Positions 16,595-24,330 of a stretch of 50,050 bases of DNA are shown here, in pieces (the first letter of the stretch is position 1; each line of letters begins with the position of its first letter). Under the pieces are notes generated by a model. That model was not told where the DNA came from. It saw only the letters and a list, made by a program, of their open reading frames with translations, and made no database searches. The translations under genes were made by a program, and so were the position numbers. Origin of the DNA: Clostridia bacterium (GTDB taxonomy: Bacteria > Bacillota > Clostridia > Christensenellales > Aristaeellaceae); NCBI GenBank assembly GCA_017431005.1, contig JAFRLY010000060.1:1-50050 (forward strand), in the 5' to 3' direction.

Positions 16595-17611
16595 ATGTAC
16601 CGTATCATTGCCGGAATGTTTTTATCCCTGGGGATTGCCCTGGCGATGGGGCCGAAGCTGATTGCCTGGCTGAGAAAGCTGCACTTCGGTCAGACGATCT
16701 ATGATCTGGGCCCTGCGCATCAGCAGAAGCAGGGGACTCCGGTAATGGGCGGACTGATGATGGCTGCGGGCTTTACGGCTGCCTCTCTGATCTGCCATCC
16801 CGCCGGATGGAACGGCGCGGCGGACTGGATCTGGCCGCTGCTGGCGGTCTCTCTTCTGAGCATGGGAGTCGGCTTTGCGGACGACTATATCAAAGCGGTT
16901 AAGAAGCGGCATGACGGCCTGCAGCCGATGCAGAAGATTATCGGGCAGTGTGTTGTGGCAGTGGGCTTCAGCTGTTATTGCTATTTTTCTCCGTCGGTCG
17001 GGAGCGCGATTTATATCCCCTTCGCGGGAGTGAACTGGGACCTGGGCATCTGGTATATTCCGGTAATGAGCCTTCTGGCGATCTTCATGGTAAACAGCAG
17101 CAACCTGCAGGACGGCCTGGACGGGCTGCTGAGCACCATCACCGCGGTGCATGCGGGCGCGTGGACAGTGATCTGCATCATCCTGACGATGATGCCCGGA
17201 CTGCTGAAGGGCGCTGACGGGAATACCGCCGGATATGCCACGACGGCTGTGTTCGGGGCCGCCGTGACAGGCGCGTGCGTCGGGTTCCTGCGGTTCAACC
17301 GCTATCCGGCCAAAACCTTTATGGGAGACACCGGCAGCATGCTGCTGGGCGGAGCCAGCGTGGCGATGGCCATGGTAACCCGGCTGCCTGTTTTGCTGGT
17401 GCTGACCTTCTTCTGCCCGGTGATGAGCAGCGTCAGCGTGATCCTTCAGCGGTATTATTTCAAGCTGACCCACGGGAAGCGCATCTTCCTGATGAGTCCG
17501 GTTCATCATCATTTTGAGAAAAAAGGGTATTCTGAGACGCAGATTGTCAGCATGTACGCGGGCATCACGCTGCTGCTGAGCCTGGCCGCTGTGGCCGGCA
17601 TCTGCGGATAA
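16595..17611 (+). CDS. mraY: Phospho-MurNAc-pentapeptide transferase
   Basis: Integral membrane enzyme that links phospho-MurNAc-pentapeptide to undecaprenyl phosphate, giving lipid I. The 338-residue protein has about ten hydrophobic segments and the family motifs: the GTPVMGG loop near residue 48, the catalytic GFADDYIK near 93, NSSNLQDGLDGL near 168, GDTGS near 248 and the MSPVHHHFEKKG histidine motif near 305. AGGAG at 16581-16585 serves either GTG 16592 or ATG 16595; I chose the ATG. It overlaps no neighbour and lies 27 bases ahead of murD. Confidence 0.97.
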   Translation: MYRIIAGMFLSLGIALAMGPKLIAWLRKLHFGQTIYDLGPAHQQKQGTPVMGGLMMAAGFTAASLICHPAGWNGAADWIWPLLAVSLLSMGVGFADDYIKAVKKRHDGLQPMQKIIGQCVVAVGFSCYCYFSPSVGSAIYIPFAGVNWDLGIWYIPVMSLLAIFMVNSSNLQDGLDGLLSTITAVHAGAWTVICIILTMMPGLLKGADGNTAGYATTAVFGAAVTGACVGFLRFNRYPAKTFMGDTGSMLLGGASVAMAMVTRLPVLLVLTFFCPVMSSVSVILQRYYFKLTHGKRIFLMSPVHHHFEKKGYSETQIVSMYAGITLLLSLAAVAGICG

Positions 17612-17638
17612 TCCATACGGGAGAACAGGAGGCGCTCT

Positions 17639-18997
17639 ATGAACTGGGAAGGCAAAAAAGTGCTGGTTGTCGGTATGGCCCGAAGCGGCGTGGCGGCGTC
17701 GCAGCTGCTGCGCGCCTACGGGGCGGAGGTGACTGTGAATGACAGCAAATCCGAGGAGGAGCTGGGCGAACAGCTGAACTCCCTGGAAGGGCTGAAGCTT
17801 GAACGGCGCTTCGGCTGCGGAGCCATGGATCTGCTGAAGGGGCAGGACTGCCTGATTATCTCTCCCGGCATTCCGGATACAGCGCCTTTTGTCCGCAAGG
17901 CCAAGGAAATGGGTATCTATGTTATCGGCGAACTGGAGCTTGCCTCCCAGCTGAGCAAAGGGACCCTGGTTGCGGTCAGCGGCACCAACGGAAAGACGAC
18001 CACTGTTTCCCTGCTGGGAGAGATTTTCCGTAACAGCGGGAAGGTGACCCATGTGGTGGGAAATATCGGTTATCCCTATTCCCTGGCCGCACTGGTCAGC
18101 AAGCCGGAGGATGTTATGGTCTGCGAGGTGTCCTCCTTCCAGATGGAAACGGCAGACACCTTCCATCCCCATATCGCCGTCCTGACCAATATTTCGGAGG
18201 ATCATCTGAACCGTCACGGCACGATGGAGGTTTATACCGAACTGAAGATGCGTATATTCCGGAACCAGACGCCGGAGGATTACGCGGTCTTCAACGCGGA
18301 TGATCCGGGACTGGAAAACCTGCATAAACAGGTCAGGAGTCGGGTGCTGCAGTTCAGCCATAAAAAGGAAGTCTCCGAAGGCGCCTTCGTGAGGAACGGG
18401 GAAGTGATCGTCCGCCTGAACGGCGAGGAACGCAGAGTCTGCGCTGTATCGGAAATCCGCATTCCCGGAGCCCATAATCTGGAGAACGCGCTCGGCGCTG
18501 TCTGCGCCGCAGCCGCCATGGAGGTTCCGATTCCCGTGATCCGCCACAGCCTGAAGAGCTTCCGGGGTGTGGAGCACCGGATCGAGAGCGTTCGTGAGCT
18601 GGACGGCATTGAGTACATCAATGACAGCAAGGGAACGAATGTGGATTCCACGATCAAAGCCGTGGAGACCATGAACAAGCCTACCGTCATCATTCTCGGA
18701 GGATATGACAAGCATACGTCCTTTGATCCGCTGGCGGCTGTCATGGTGAAAAATGATATGATCCGCGAAGCGGTTCTGATCGGGGAAACAGCGGGACAGA
18801 TCGAGCAGAGCCTGAAAACGGCCGGCTTTGCGGGCGTCCATCGGGCGGGCAGCATGCGGGAAGCGGTGGAGCTGAGCCGCAGCCTGGCTTCCGAGGGATG
18901 GAATGTGCTGCTTTCTCCCGCCTGTGCGAGCTTCGACATGTTCAGGGACTACGAGGAGCGGGGCCGCAAGTTTAAGGAGATTGTCCATGGATTATAA
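17639..18997 (+). CDS. murD: UDP-MurNAc-L-alanine:D-glutamate ligase
   Basis: ATP-dependent addition of D-glutamate to UDP-MurNAc-Ala in the cytoplasm. The 452-residue protein has an N-terminal UDP-binding fold (VVGMARSG at 10-17), SPGIP at 75-79, the P-loop GTNGKT at 115-120, EVSSFQ near 163, the N-H-rich IPGAHNLENALGA near 274, and the C-terminal NDSKGTN and GGYDK loops. CAGGAGG lies before ATG 17639. Its last 11 bases overlap the start of the divIB gene, implying translational coupling. Confidence 0.97.
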   Translation: MNWEGKKVLVVGMARSGVAASQLLRAYGAEVTVNDSKSEEELGEQLNSLEGLKLERRFGCGAMDLLKGQDCLIISPGIPDTAPFVRKAKEMGIYVIGELELASQLSKGTLVAVSGTNGKTTTVSLLGEIFRNSGKVTHVVGNIGYPYSLAALVSKPEDVMVCEVSSFQMETADTFHPHIAVLTNISEDHLNRHGTMEVYTELKMRIFRNQTPEDYAVFNADDPGLENLHKQVRSRVLQFSHKKEVSEGAFVRNGEVIVRLNGEERRVCAVSEIRIPGAHNLENALGAVCAAAAMEVPIPVIRHSLKSFRGVEHRIESVRELDGIEYINDSKGTNVDSTIKAVETMNKPTVIILGGYDKHTSFDPLAAVMVKNDMIREAVLIGETAGQIEQSLKTAGFAGVHRAGSMREAVELSRSLASEGWNVLLSPACASFDMFRDYEERGRKFKEIVHGL

Positions 18998-20063
18998 CGG
19001 CGGGAATGCGGCGCCTCCCCGGGGAGGGGAGCCGCAGCCCCGCAGAACTGCCGGCGGCAACGGCGCCGGCCAGGGCGAGGGGCAGGTCCGGGACTGGCAG
19101 CGGGATACCTGGTACGGGCCTGCGCCGGCTTACGGAAATCCCTTCGATGAGCCCGAAGACGCGCCTGAACTGCGGGACAGCAGATCCGAGAACGTGAATG
19201 AGCATCTGGGCGAATTCTGGGATCAGCAGACAACGGGCTATCAGTATACCGGGGCAAACAGGAGCGCCGGAGAACGGAAAGCTGCGCCCCGCCGGAACCG
19301 GACGAAAGCCTCTTCCAAAGCTGCCGGCAGGAGTCCCGGCGCCGGAAAAATCCTGCTGATCCTGATCTGTCTGCTGATCGGGACCTGGATTACCCTGCGC
19401 TTTACCATCTTTAATCTGCAGGATATCCGGGTCGAGGGAAATCAGGTGCTCACGGACGATGAAATCCTCCGGATCAGCGGGATACAGGCCGGAGACAGCC
19501 TGCTGCGCCTGGATGAGTCAGAGGTTGAAAAGCGTATCAACGGCGATTACAGACTGCAGTTCAGATACCTGGAGAAGAAGATTCCCGGACAGGCGACGCT
19601 CCGGATCCGGGAGCGTGAAGCCTGCTGCTGGTTTACTTACGGCGGTATTCTGTATACCATGGATAAAAACCGGATGATCATGTTTGAAACGGAGGACCTG
19701 AACCTGCGCCCGGCGGAGCTGGTGGAGGTCAAAGGGCTGAAGATCCGGTCCGGCTGCCGGGTAGGGCAGACACTGACGCTGAATGACACGAGCCAGGAAA
19801 CGCTGATCAGCGGTCTGTTCCTGGAAATGAAGGTCCTCGGATGCACAAAGCTGATTCAGGAGGCTGATCTGAGCAACACAGGCTCTCTGCTCATGATGAC
19901 CCGGGACGGCTATACCGTCAGCATGGGAGACATGACAAACCTGCACGCGAAGCTGCGCAGCACGCTGCTGGTGCGGGAAAAGCTGAGAGAAATGGAGCTG
20001 AGCGGCGGAACCATCAGCGTGATCAATCCGGAGAATCCGGTCTATTCTCCCTCTGCTGTATAA
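18987..20063 (+). CDS. divIB: Cell division protein DivIB/FtsQ
   Basis: A 358-residue bitopic membrane protein of the divisome. It has a long hydrophilic, Gly/Pro/Arg-rich cytoplasmic part (1-118), one transmembrane helix (about 121-140) and then a POTRA domain starting at FNLQDIRVEGNQVLTDDEIL, followed by the beta domain of the FtsQ family. ATG 18987 follows AAGGAG and overlaps the end of murD. The cytoplasmic part is much longer than in most relatives and may hold an extra binding site. A strong internal promoter for ftsA follows the gene. Confidence 0.88.
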   Translation: MDYNGGNAAPPRGGEPQPRRTAGGNGAGQGEGQVRDWQRDTWYGPAPAYGNPFDEPEDAPELRDSRSENVNEHLGEFWDQQTTGYQYTGANRSAGERKAAPRRNRTKASSKAAGRSPGAGKILLILICLLIGTWITLRFTIFNLQDIRVEGNQVLTDDEILRISGIQAGDSLLRLDESEVEKRINGDYRLQFRYLEKKIPGQATLRIREREACCWFTYGGILYTMDKNRMIMFETEDLNLRPAELVEVKGLKIRSGCRVGQTLTLNDTSQETLISGLFLEMKVLGCTKLIQEADLSNTGSLLMMTRDGYTVSMGDMTNLHAKLRSTLLVREKLREMELSGGTISVINPENPVYSPSAV

Positions 20064-20098
20064 AAATTCATAAAATTGTAATATTTTTTTTAAAAGGC

Positions 20099-20127
20099 TT
20101 GCAAACCTGCCTGAAATCACATATAAT
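20099..20127 (+). promoter_or_regulatory. Promoter of ftsA-ftsZ
   Basis: TTGCAA (20099-20104), exactly 17 bases, TATAAT (20122-20127). The T-rich stretch just upstream (20082-20092) may serve as an UP element. It gives ftsAZ independent expression from the MraZ-controlled promoter, with a 5' leader of about 70 bases. Confidence 0.75.
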
Positions 20128-20203
20128 CAAAAGTGGTTTATCATTGGCAGGGTTTTGTGTTAAAACCAGCGCATATCCTGAAAACAGGGGGGATTCGATT
20201 CCT

Positions 20204-21397
20204 ATGAAAACCACGGTTGCGGCTATCGACTTCGGCACAAGCAAAATTGTAACGCTTGTGGCTGAAAACAGCGGCAACCAGCGCTGTGATATTGTGGCTG
20301 CTGGCGTCGCTAAATACGATGGCTACCTGGAAGAAGGGTGGAACAATCCGGGTATGCTGGATGAGGCCATCCGCCGTTCTCTGCAGGACGCGGAAGAGCA
20401 ATCCAACACCAAAATCCGGGAGATCAATGTGGGCGTTCCCGGGGCTTTTACCCGTGTTTATGCCACGAAAGTGACGCTGTCCCTGAAGGGGACGGATCCG
20501 AGAGTCACCTCCGCGGACGTGAAGAACGCTTTCAACAAGGCGGCCGAAAACCTGGCGGATCTGCCGGGTGTCGTGGTGCATTCCAGCCCGGCCTGGTTCA
20601 TGGTGGATAACGGCAAGAAAACCCTGGAGCCCGTCGGCATGAAGGGCCGGGAAATGACTGCCTTTATCAGCTTTGTGGTGGGCAACCGCTTCTTTGTGGA
20701 TGACGTGACAAACCGGATGGCCGATCTCGGTGTTTCTGTCGCGGGCTTCTACTCCACCTCAGCCGGCGAGGCGATGCTGTACCTGAATGAGCAGGACCGG
20801 GATCATACTTCGGTGCTGATCGATATGGGCTACCTGAACACCGAGATTATCGGCGTGGAAGGCGACGCGATTATCTATCACAAGGTGCTCGATGTGGGCG
20901 GCGGTGATATCGCGGTGGCCCTGGCGGAGAACCTGGATATCAGCCTGAGCGCGGCTGAGGATATTAAACGTCAGTTTGTTTACGGGATTGAAACCGGCGG
21001 GGAAAGCTATGAGGTTCAGGGTGAGGACGGGCTGAAAGCGCACGCCTTTACCAGGGATCAGGTAAAGCCGGTGATCTGCAAGGCGGTCGATGAGATTGCC
21101 GTTCAGATCAAGGAGGCAGTGGACGAGGACTTCGGCGGCCTGGGCAACTGGAGCAGCGTGTTCATGACCGGCGGCGGACTGAGCTTTAACCGGGGCGGAA
21201 AGGAATATCTCTCCGGCAAGCTGGGCCGGCCCGTGCAGGAAACACCCCGGAGAACCACCAAGCTGAACAGCCACAGCTTCTCCAGCGCACTGGGGCTGAT
21301 GGATCTGATTATTGATACGATTGAGCAGCAGCGCCAGCCTTCCGCCGGCGCCGGCGGAAAACTGAAGGACTTCTTCCGGAGTCTGTTGGGAGGTTGA
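20204..21397 (+). CDS. ftsA: Cell division protein FtsA
   Basis: Actin-like ATPase that tethers FtsZ to the membrane. The 397-residue protein shows the phosphate-1 motif AIDFGTSKI at 7-15, the SHS2 region around [25 protein letters not shown] as phosphate-2, and MTGGGLSF as the adenosine motif. It ends in an amphipathic helix ([13 protein letters not shown]) as expected for membrane targeting. ATG 20204 is chosen because it begins directly before the nucleotide motif; the G-run before it is an unusual ribosome site. It is some 20 residues shorter than typical FtsA. ftsZ follows after five bases. Confidence 0.88.
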   Translation: MKTTVAAIDFGTSKIVTLVAENSGNQRCDIVAAGVAKYDGYLEEGWNNPGMLDEAIRRSLQDAEEQSNTKIREINVGVPGAFTRVYATKVTLSLKGTDPRVTSADVKNAFNKAAENLADLPGVVVHSSPAWFMVDNGKKTLEPVGMKGREMTAFISFVVGNRFFVDDVTNRMADLGVSVAGFYSTSAGEAMLYLNEQDRDHTSVLIDMGYLNTEIIGVEGDAIIYHKVLDVGGGDIAVALAENLDISLSAAEDIKRQFVYGIETGGESYEVQGEDGLKAHAFTRDQVKPVICKAVDEIAVQIKEAVDEDFGGLGNWSSVFMTGGGLSFNRGGKEYLSGKLGRPVQETPRRTTKLNSHSFSSALGLMDLIIDTIEQQRQPSAGAGGKLKDFFRSLLGG

Positions 21398-21402
21398 ACA
21401 AA

Positions 21403-22845
21403 ATGATCGAATTCACCAATGAAGAGCAAAACACCTTTGCTTCGATCAAGGTCGTCGGCTGCGGCGGCGGCGGAAACAATGCGGTGAACCGCATGGTGGC
21501 GGCCGGACTGCGCGGCGTGGAGTTTATTTCCGTCAATACGGATAAGCAGGCTCTGGGCCAGTCCAACGCACAGGTCAAGATCCAGATCGGTGAAAAACTG
21601 ACGAAGGGCCTAGGCGCCGGTGCAATTCCTGAGGTGGGCCGCCGTGCAGCGGAAGAGAGCCGGGAAGAGATTGCCTCCGCACTGAAGGGCGCCGATCTGG
21701 TGTTCATCACCGCAGGCATGGGCGGCGGCACCGGTACCGGCGCTGCGCCGATTGTGGCGGAGATTGCCCGGGATCTCGGAACCCTGACCATTGCCGTTGT
21801 GACCAAGCCCTTCAATTTCGAAGGCAAACAGCGGATGAAGAACGCGGAAGCCGGCATTTCCGAGCTGAAGCAGCATGTGGATACGCTGGTTGTGATTCCC
21901 AATGACCGCCTGCTTCAGGTGGTCAACAAGGGAACCACGATGCTGGAAGCCTTCGGGATCGCTGACGATGTGCTGCGCCAGGGCATTCAGGGCATCAGTG
22001 ATCTGATCGCGGTGCCCGCGATGATCAATCTGGACTTCGCGGATGTCAAGACCGTTATGGAATCCGGCGGCATGGCGCATATGGGCATCGGTATCGGCAC
22101 CGGCGAGAACAAGCTGGTGGAGGCTGCGAAGAACGCCATTGCCTCTCCGCTGCTGGAGACCAATATCGACGGCGCGCGCGCTGTGCTGATCAACGTAACC
22201 GGCGGCAGCGACATCTCCATCGTGGATATCAATGAAGCGGCCAACCTGATTATGGAAGCGGCAGATCCTGACGCCAACATCATCTTCGGCGCCGGCATTG
22301 ATGAGAATATGGGCGACGAGGTGCGGATCACCGTCATCGCCACAGGCTTTGAGAAGACGCCCTTCCCGAACAAGGAGCCGGCGCGGAAGCCGAGAGAGCT
22401 TGAGCATGAGCGGCTCTTCGGTTCCTTCGGAACCAACTTCTCCCGTCCTGAGACGCCCGCAACCCGCGATTATCTGGACCACTCCGCATCCGCAACAGGA
22501 TCCGGTCTGTTTTCCGGAGCGGGAGACGCTCAGCCCTTCATGGGCGCCAGCAGGCCCAGCATGGGCGTTCCCGGCGCGGTGAACAACGGTTCCTTCCAGA
22601 ACGGCTTCAGCTATCAGCAGGGGCAGCCGAACACGCAGGCCACCCGTCCTTTCCAGAGTATGGGAAGCCAGCAGATGACCGGCGGGCAAGCTCCGCTCGG
22701 ACAGGCGCCGAACTATCAGCCGGTGTTTAACAGCAACGGTCAGGTAACCGGCCAGCAGACCGGCGGTTTCCAGGCGATTCCGCAGAATTCCGCCATGACG
22801 ACGGACGATCACGGCGTGCCGGGTTTCCTTCGCCGGAAAAAATAA
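21403..22845 (+). CDS. ftsZ: Cell division protein FtsZ
   Basis: Tubulin-like GTPase that forms the Z-ring. The 480-residue protein contains [15 protein letters not shown] near 17, the tubulin signature [10 protein letters not shown] near 109, and the T7-loop region NLDFAD near 210. A long linker from about 330 to 465, rich in Gln, Gly, Pro, Ser and Asn, leads to the conserved C-terminal peptide ([13 protein letters not shown]) that binds FtsA and others. The linker is about twice the usual length. ATG 21403 follows GGGAGG at 21388-21393; an upstream TTG at 21394 is less likely. Confidence 0.98.
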   Translation: MIEFTNEEQNTFASIKVVGCGGGGNNAVNRMVAAGLRGVEFISVNTDKQALGQSNAQVKIQIGEKLTKGLGAGAIPEVGRRAAEESREEIASALKGADLVFITAGMGGGTGTGAAPIVAEIARDLGTLTIAVVTKPFNFEGKQRMKNAEAGISELKQHVDTLVVIPNDRLLQVVNKGTTMLEAFGIADDVLRQGIQGISDLIAVPAMINLDFADVKTVMESGGMAHMGIGIGTGENKLVEAAKNAIASPLLETNIDGARAVLINVTGGSDISIVDINEAANLIMEAADPDANIIFGAGIDENMGDEVRITVIATGFEKTPFPNKEPARKPRELEHERLFGSFGTNFSRPETPATRDYLDHSASATGSGLFSGAGDAQPFMGASRPSMGVPGAVNNGSFQNGFSYQQGQPNTQATRPFQSMGSQQMTGGQAPLGQAPNYQPVFNSNGQVTGQQTGGFQAIPQNSAMTTDDHGVPGFLRRKK

Positions 22846-22858
22846 AAAACCGTCAAAA

Positions 22859-22894
22859 AAGGGGATTGACAGTATGTGTCAATCCCCTTATTAT
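22859..22894 (+). terminator. ftsZ terminator hairpin overlapping the ribU promoter
   Basis: A 13-bp perfect inverted repeat (22859-22871 with 22877-22889, loop GTATG) ends in TTATTAT and acts as the likely ftsZ terminator. Its left arm contains TTGACA (22866-22871), and 17 bases later comes TATTAT (22889-22894), so the same DNA carries the promoter of the riboflavin transporter transcript. Confidence 0.65.
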
Positions 22895-22917
22895 ATGCAC
22901 AGCAAACGACCTTTCAG

Positions 22918-23035
22918 CGCCTCTTCAGGGACGGGTGAAATTCCCTACCGGCGGTAAAGCCCGCGAACCGAAGTTCTCTTCGGCCGATCCGGTGAAATTC
23001 CGGAGCCGACAGTACAGTCTGGATGAAAGAAGAAA
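22918..23035 (+). promoter_or_regulatory. FMN riboswitch (RFN element)
   Basis: The conserved core is plain: TTCAGGGACGGGTGAAATTC near 22924, ACCGGCGGTAAAGCCCGCGA near 22947, GATCCGGTGAAATTCCGG near 22986, and GCCGACAGTACAGTCTGGAT closing with GAAAGAAG. The P1 stem is CTCTTC with GAAAGAAG. It senses flavin mononucleotide and shuts off the downstream riboflavin uptake gene. The expression platform includes a 9-bp hairpin at 23073-23106. Confidence 0.95.
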
Positions 23036-23072
23036 CGGCTGCGTTATACGCCGGGATACCGGCGCTCTCGTA

Positions 23073-23109
23073 CCGCCCCTCTGAGCAAAGACGCACGGAG
23101 GGGCGGTTT
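23073..23109 (+). terminator. Riboswitch expression-platform hairpin
   Basis: CCGCCCCTC (23073-23081) pairs with GAGGGGCGG (23098-23106), followed by TTTGCG and, ten bases on, the AAAGGAGG ribosome site. The short T run suggests either weak termination or a role in exposing the ribosome site when FMN is absent. Confidence 0.6.
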
Positions 23110-23130
23110 GCGTTGAAAGGAGGATGCAGA

Positions 23131-23727
23131 ATGAACGCATCAGAAAAGAAAAAATGGTTTTCCGTTACTGTCATGACCCGGATCGCGCTGCTGACCGCGG
23201 CGGCGAGCGTCCTGTTCCTGGTGGAAATCCCGGTGGTTGCCTTCTATAAGCTGGATCTGAGCAACATCCCGGTGCTGCTGGGGGCTTTCTCCATGGGAAC
23301 ACTTCCGGGCGTCCTGATTCTGGGCCTGAAAAGCCTGATCGGCCTGCTTCATTCATCCAGCGCCGGAATCGGGGAGCTGGCGGACTTCATCATGGGAGCG
23401 GCGCTGATTATCCCGGCCTCGGTGATCTACCATCGGAACAAGACGCGGAAAAACGCGCTGCTGGGCATGGCTGCCGGCACGGTGTGCATGGTGATTGCTG
23501 CCGTCGCCGTGAACAAGTGGATCATGCTGCCCTTCTATATGAAGGCATTCCACATGAATATGGAGGCCATTCTGGCCTTTGCCGGCGTGAACGGCGTGGA
23601 TTCCGAGCTGAAGCTGCTGCTGCTGATCACAGGCCCGTTCAATCTCCTGAAGGGACTGGTGCTCAGCCTGGTGACAGGGGTGATCTACAAGCCGCTGTCC
23701 CCGCTGCTGCACGGCCGCCTTCGCTGA
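23131..23727 (+). CDS. ribU: Riboflavin ECF transporter substrate-specific component
   Basis: Membrane S component that binds riboflavin and works with a shared ECF energising module encoded elsewhere. The 198-residue protein has six hydrophobic segments (about 11-30, 40-60, 68-88, 94-125, 150-170 and 172-190) and an N-terminal pattern (ALLTAAASVLFLVEIP, LDLSNIPVLLGAF) typical of RibU. The FMN riboswitch directly upstream supports the substrate. AAAGGAGG at 23117-23124 sets the start at 23131; the frame is open further upstream into the riboswitch and that part is not coding. Confidence 0.93.
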   Translation: MNASEKKKWFSVTVMTRIALLTAAASVLFLVEIPVVAFYKLDLSNIPVLLGAFSMGTLPGVLILGLKSLIGLLHSSSAGIGELADFIMGAALIIPASVIYHRNKTRKNALLGMAAGTVCMVIAAVAVNKWIMLPFYMKAFHMNMEAILAFAGVNGVDSELKLLLLITGPFNLLKGLVLSLVTGVIYKPLSPLLHGRLR

Positions 23728-23732
23728 ACAGC

Positions 23733-23764
23733 AAAAGGTCCGGATCATCAGATCCGGACCTTTT
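23733..23764. terminator. Bidirectional terminator between ribU and a minus-strand gene
   Basis: Fourteen-base perfect inverted repeat (23733-23746 with 23751-23764, loop ATCA) with A4 on one side and T4 on the other. It can terminate ribU from the left and the small gene at 23780-24007 from the right. Confidence 0.85.
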
Positions 23765-23779
23765 GAGATCCCTGCAGGA

Positions 23780-24007
23780 TCAGGCGTTCTGCCACTCCTT
23801 GGCCTTGGCGGGAGACATGCGCTTGATGGTCTCCTCAGCGTAGGGGGATTCAGAACCGCCGAACTGATAGAGGAACAGCTTGCCGCCCTGGGTCTTGTAC
23901 AGGGTTTCCTCATATCCCTTGGGGTCGCCGAACTGGCCGAAAACCTTCTTCTGAATCAGTTCAGAAGCTTCGGTATCGTATTCGACATTGCAAATTACTT
24001 TCTTCAT
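23780..24007 (-). CDS. Small conserved protein of unknown function
   Basis: A 75-residue protein starting MKKVICNVEYDTEASELI. The middle pattern (GYEETLYKTQGGKLFLYQFGG, then a Ser-Tyr pair and a C-terminal AKEW) matches a widespread family of small Firmicute proteins that have an ETLY...G.FFLY.GG core and no assigned function. ATG 24007 has GGAAGGAAGAG upstream on the minus strand, and a strong TTGCAA/TATAAT promoter precedes it. It is transcribed towards ribU and ends at the shared terminator. Members are often seen near mobile elements, but nothing mobile is visible here. Confidence 0.75.
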   Translation of the reverse strand: MKKVICNVEYDTEASELIQKKVFGQFGDPKGYEETLYKTQGGKLFLYQFGGSESPYAEETIKRMSPAKAKEWQNA

Positions 24008-24071
24008 AATACTCTCTTCCTTCCGCGCCGCAGCGCTTTCACAATAGTCACGTGCAAAAAGCACATCAAGT

Positions 24072-24100
24072 ATTATATCATATTCTGAAAAACCTTGCAA
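24072..24100 (-). promoter_or_regulatory. Promoter of the small minus-strand gene
   Basis: On the minus strand TTGCAA (24095-24100), a 17-base spacer and TATAAT (complement of 24072-24077). The leader is about 60 bases. It is a member of the TTGCAA promoter set. Confidence 0.75.
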
Positions 24101-24195
24101 GCCTTTTTTTATAAGTTTTTGAGCGGTCCGGGTCAATGGGAAACCCGGATACGGAAGAAACGAAATCATGAACGGATCATACGGGACGGACAAAA

Positions 24196-24224
24196 TTGCA
24201 AAAAAGACGGAAATATGGTAACAT
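24196..24224 (+). promoter_or_regulatory. Promoter of tex
   Basis: TTGCAA (24196-24201), 17 bases, TAACAT (24219-24224), about 107 bases upstream of the TTG start. The leader from about 24231 to 24330 has no clear hairpin or known riboswitch. Confidence 0.55.
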
Positions 24225-24330
24225 TTTCAGGCATGACCGCTCCCGGAACAGCAGGGAAAACAGGCGCTTTTCATCTGCACGGGCACAGAAGAGCCATGAC
24301 ATACACAGGTGGAAAACGGAGGACGCAACT

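Noticed and set aside
20186-20200. GGATTCGATTCC before ftsA resembles a tRNA T-loop
   Set aside because: No acceptor, D or anticodon arm can be built around it; it is the spacer between the G-run ribosome site and the ATG.
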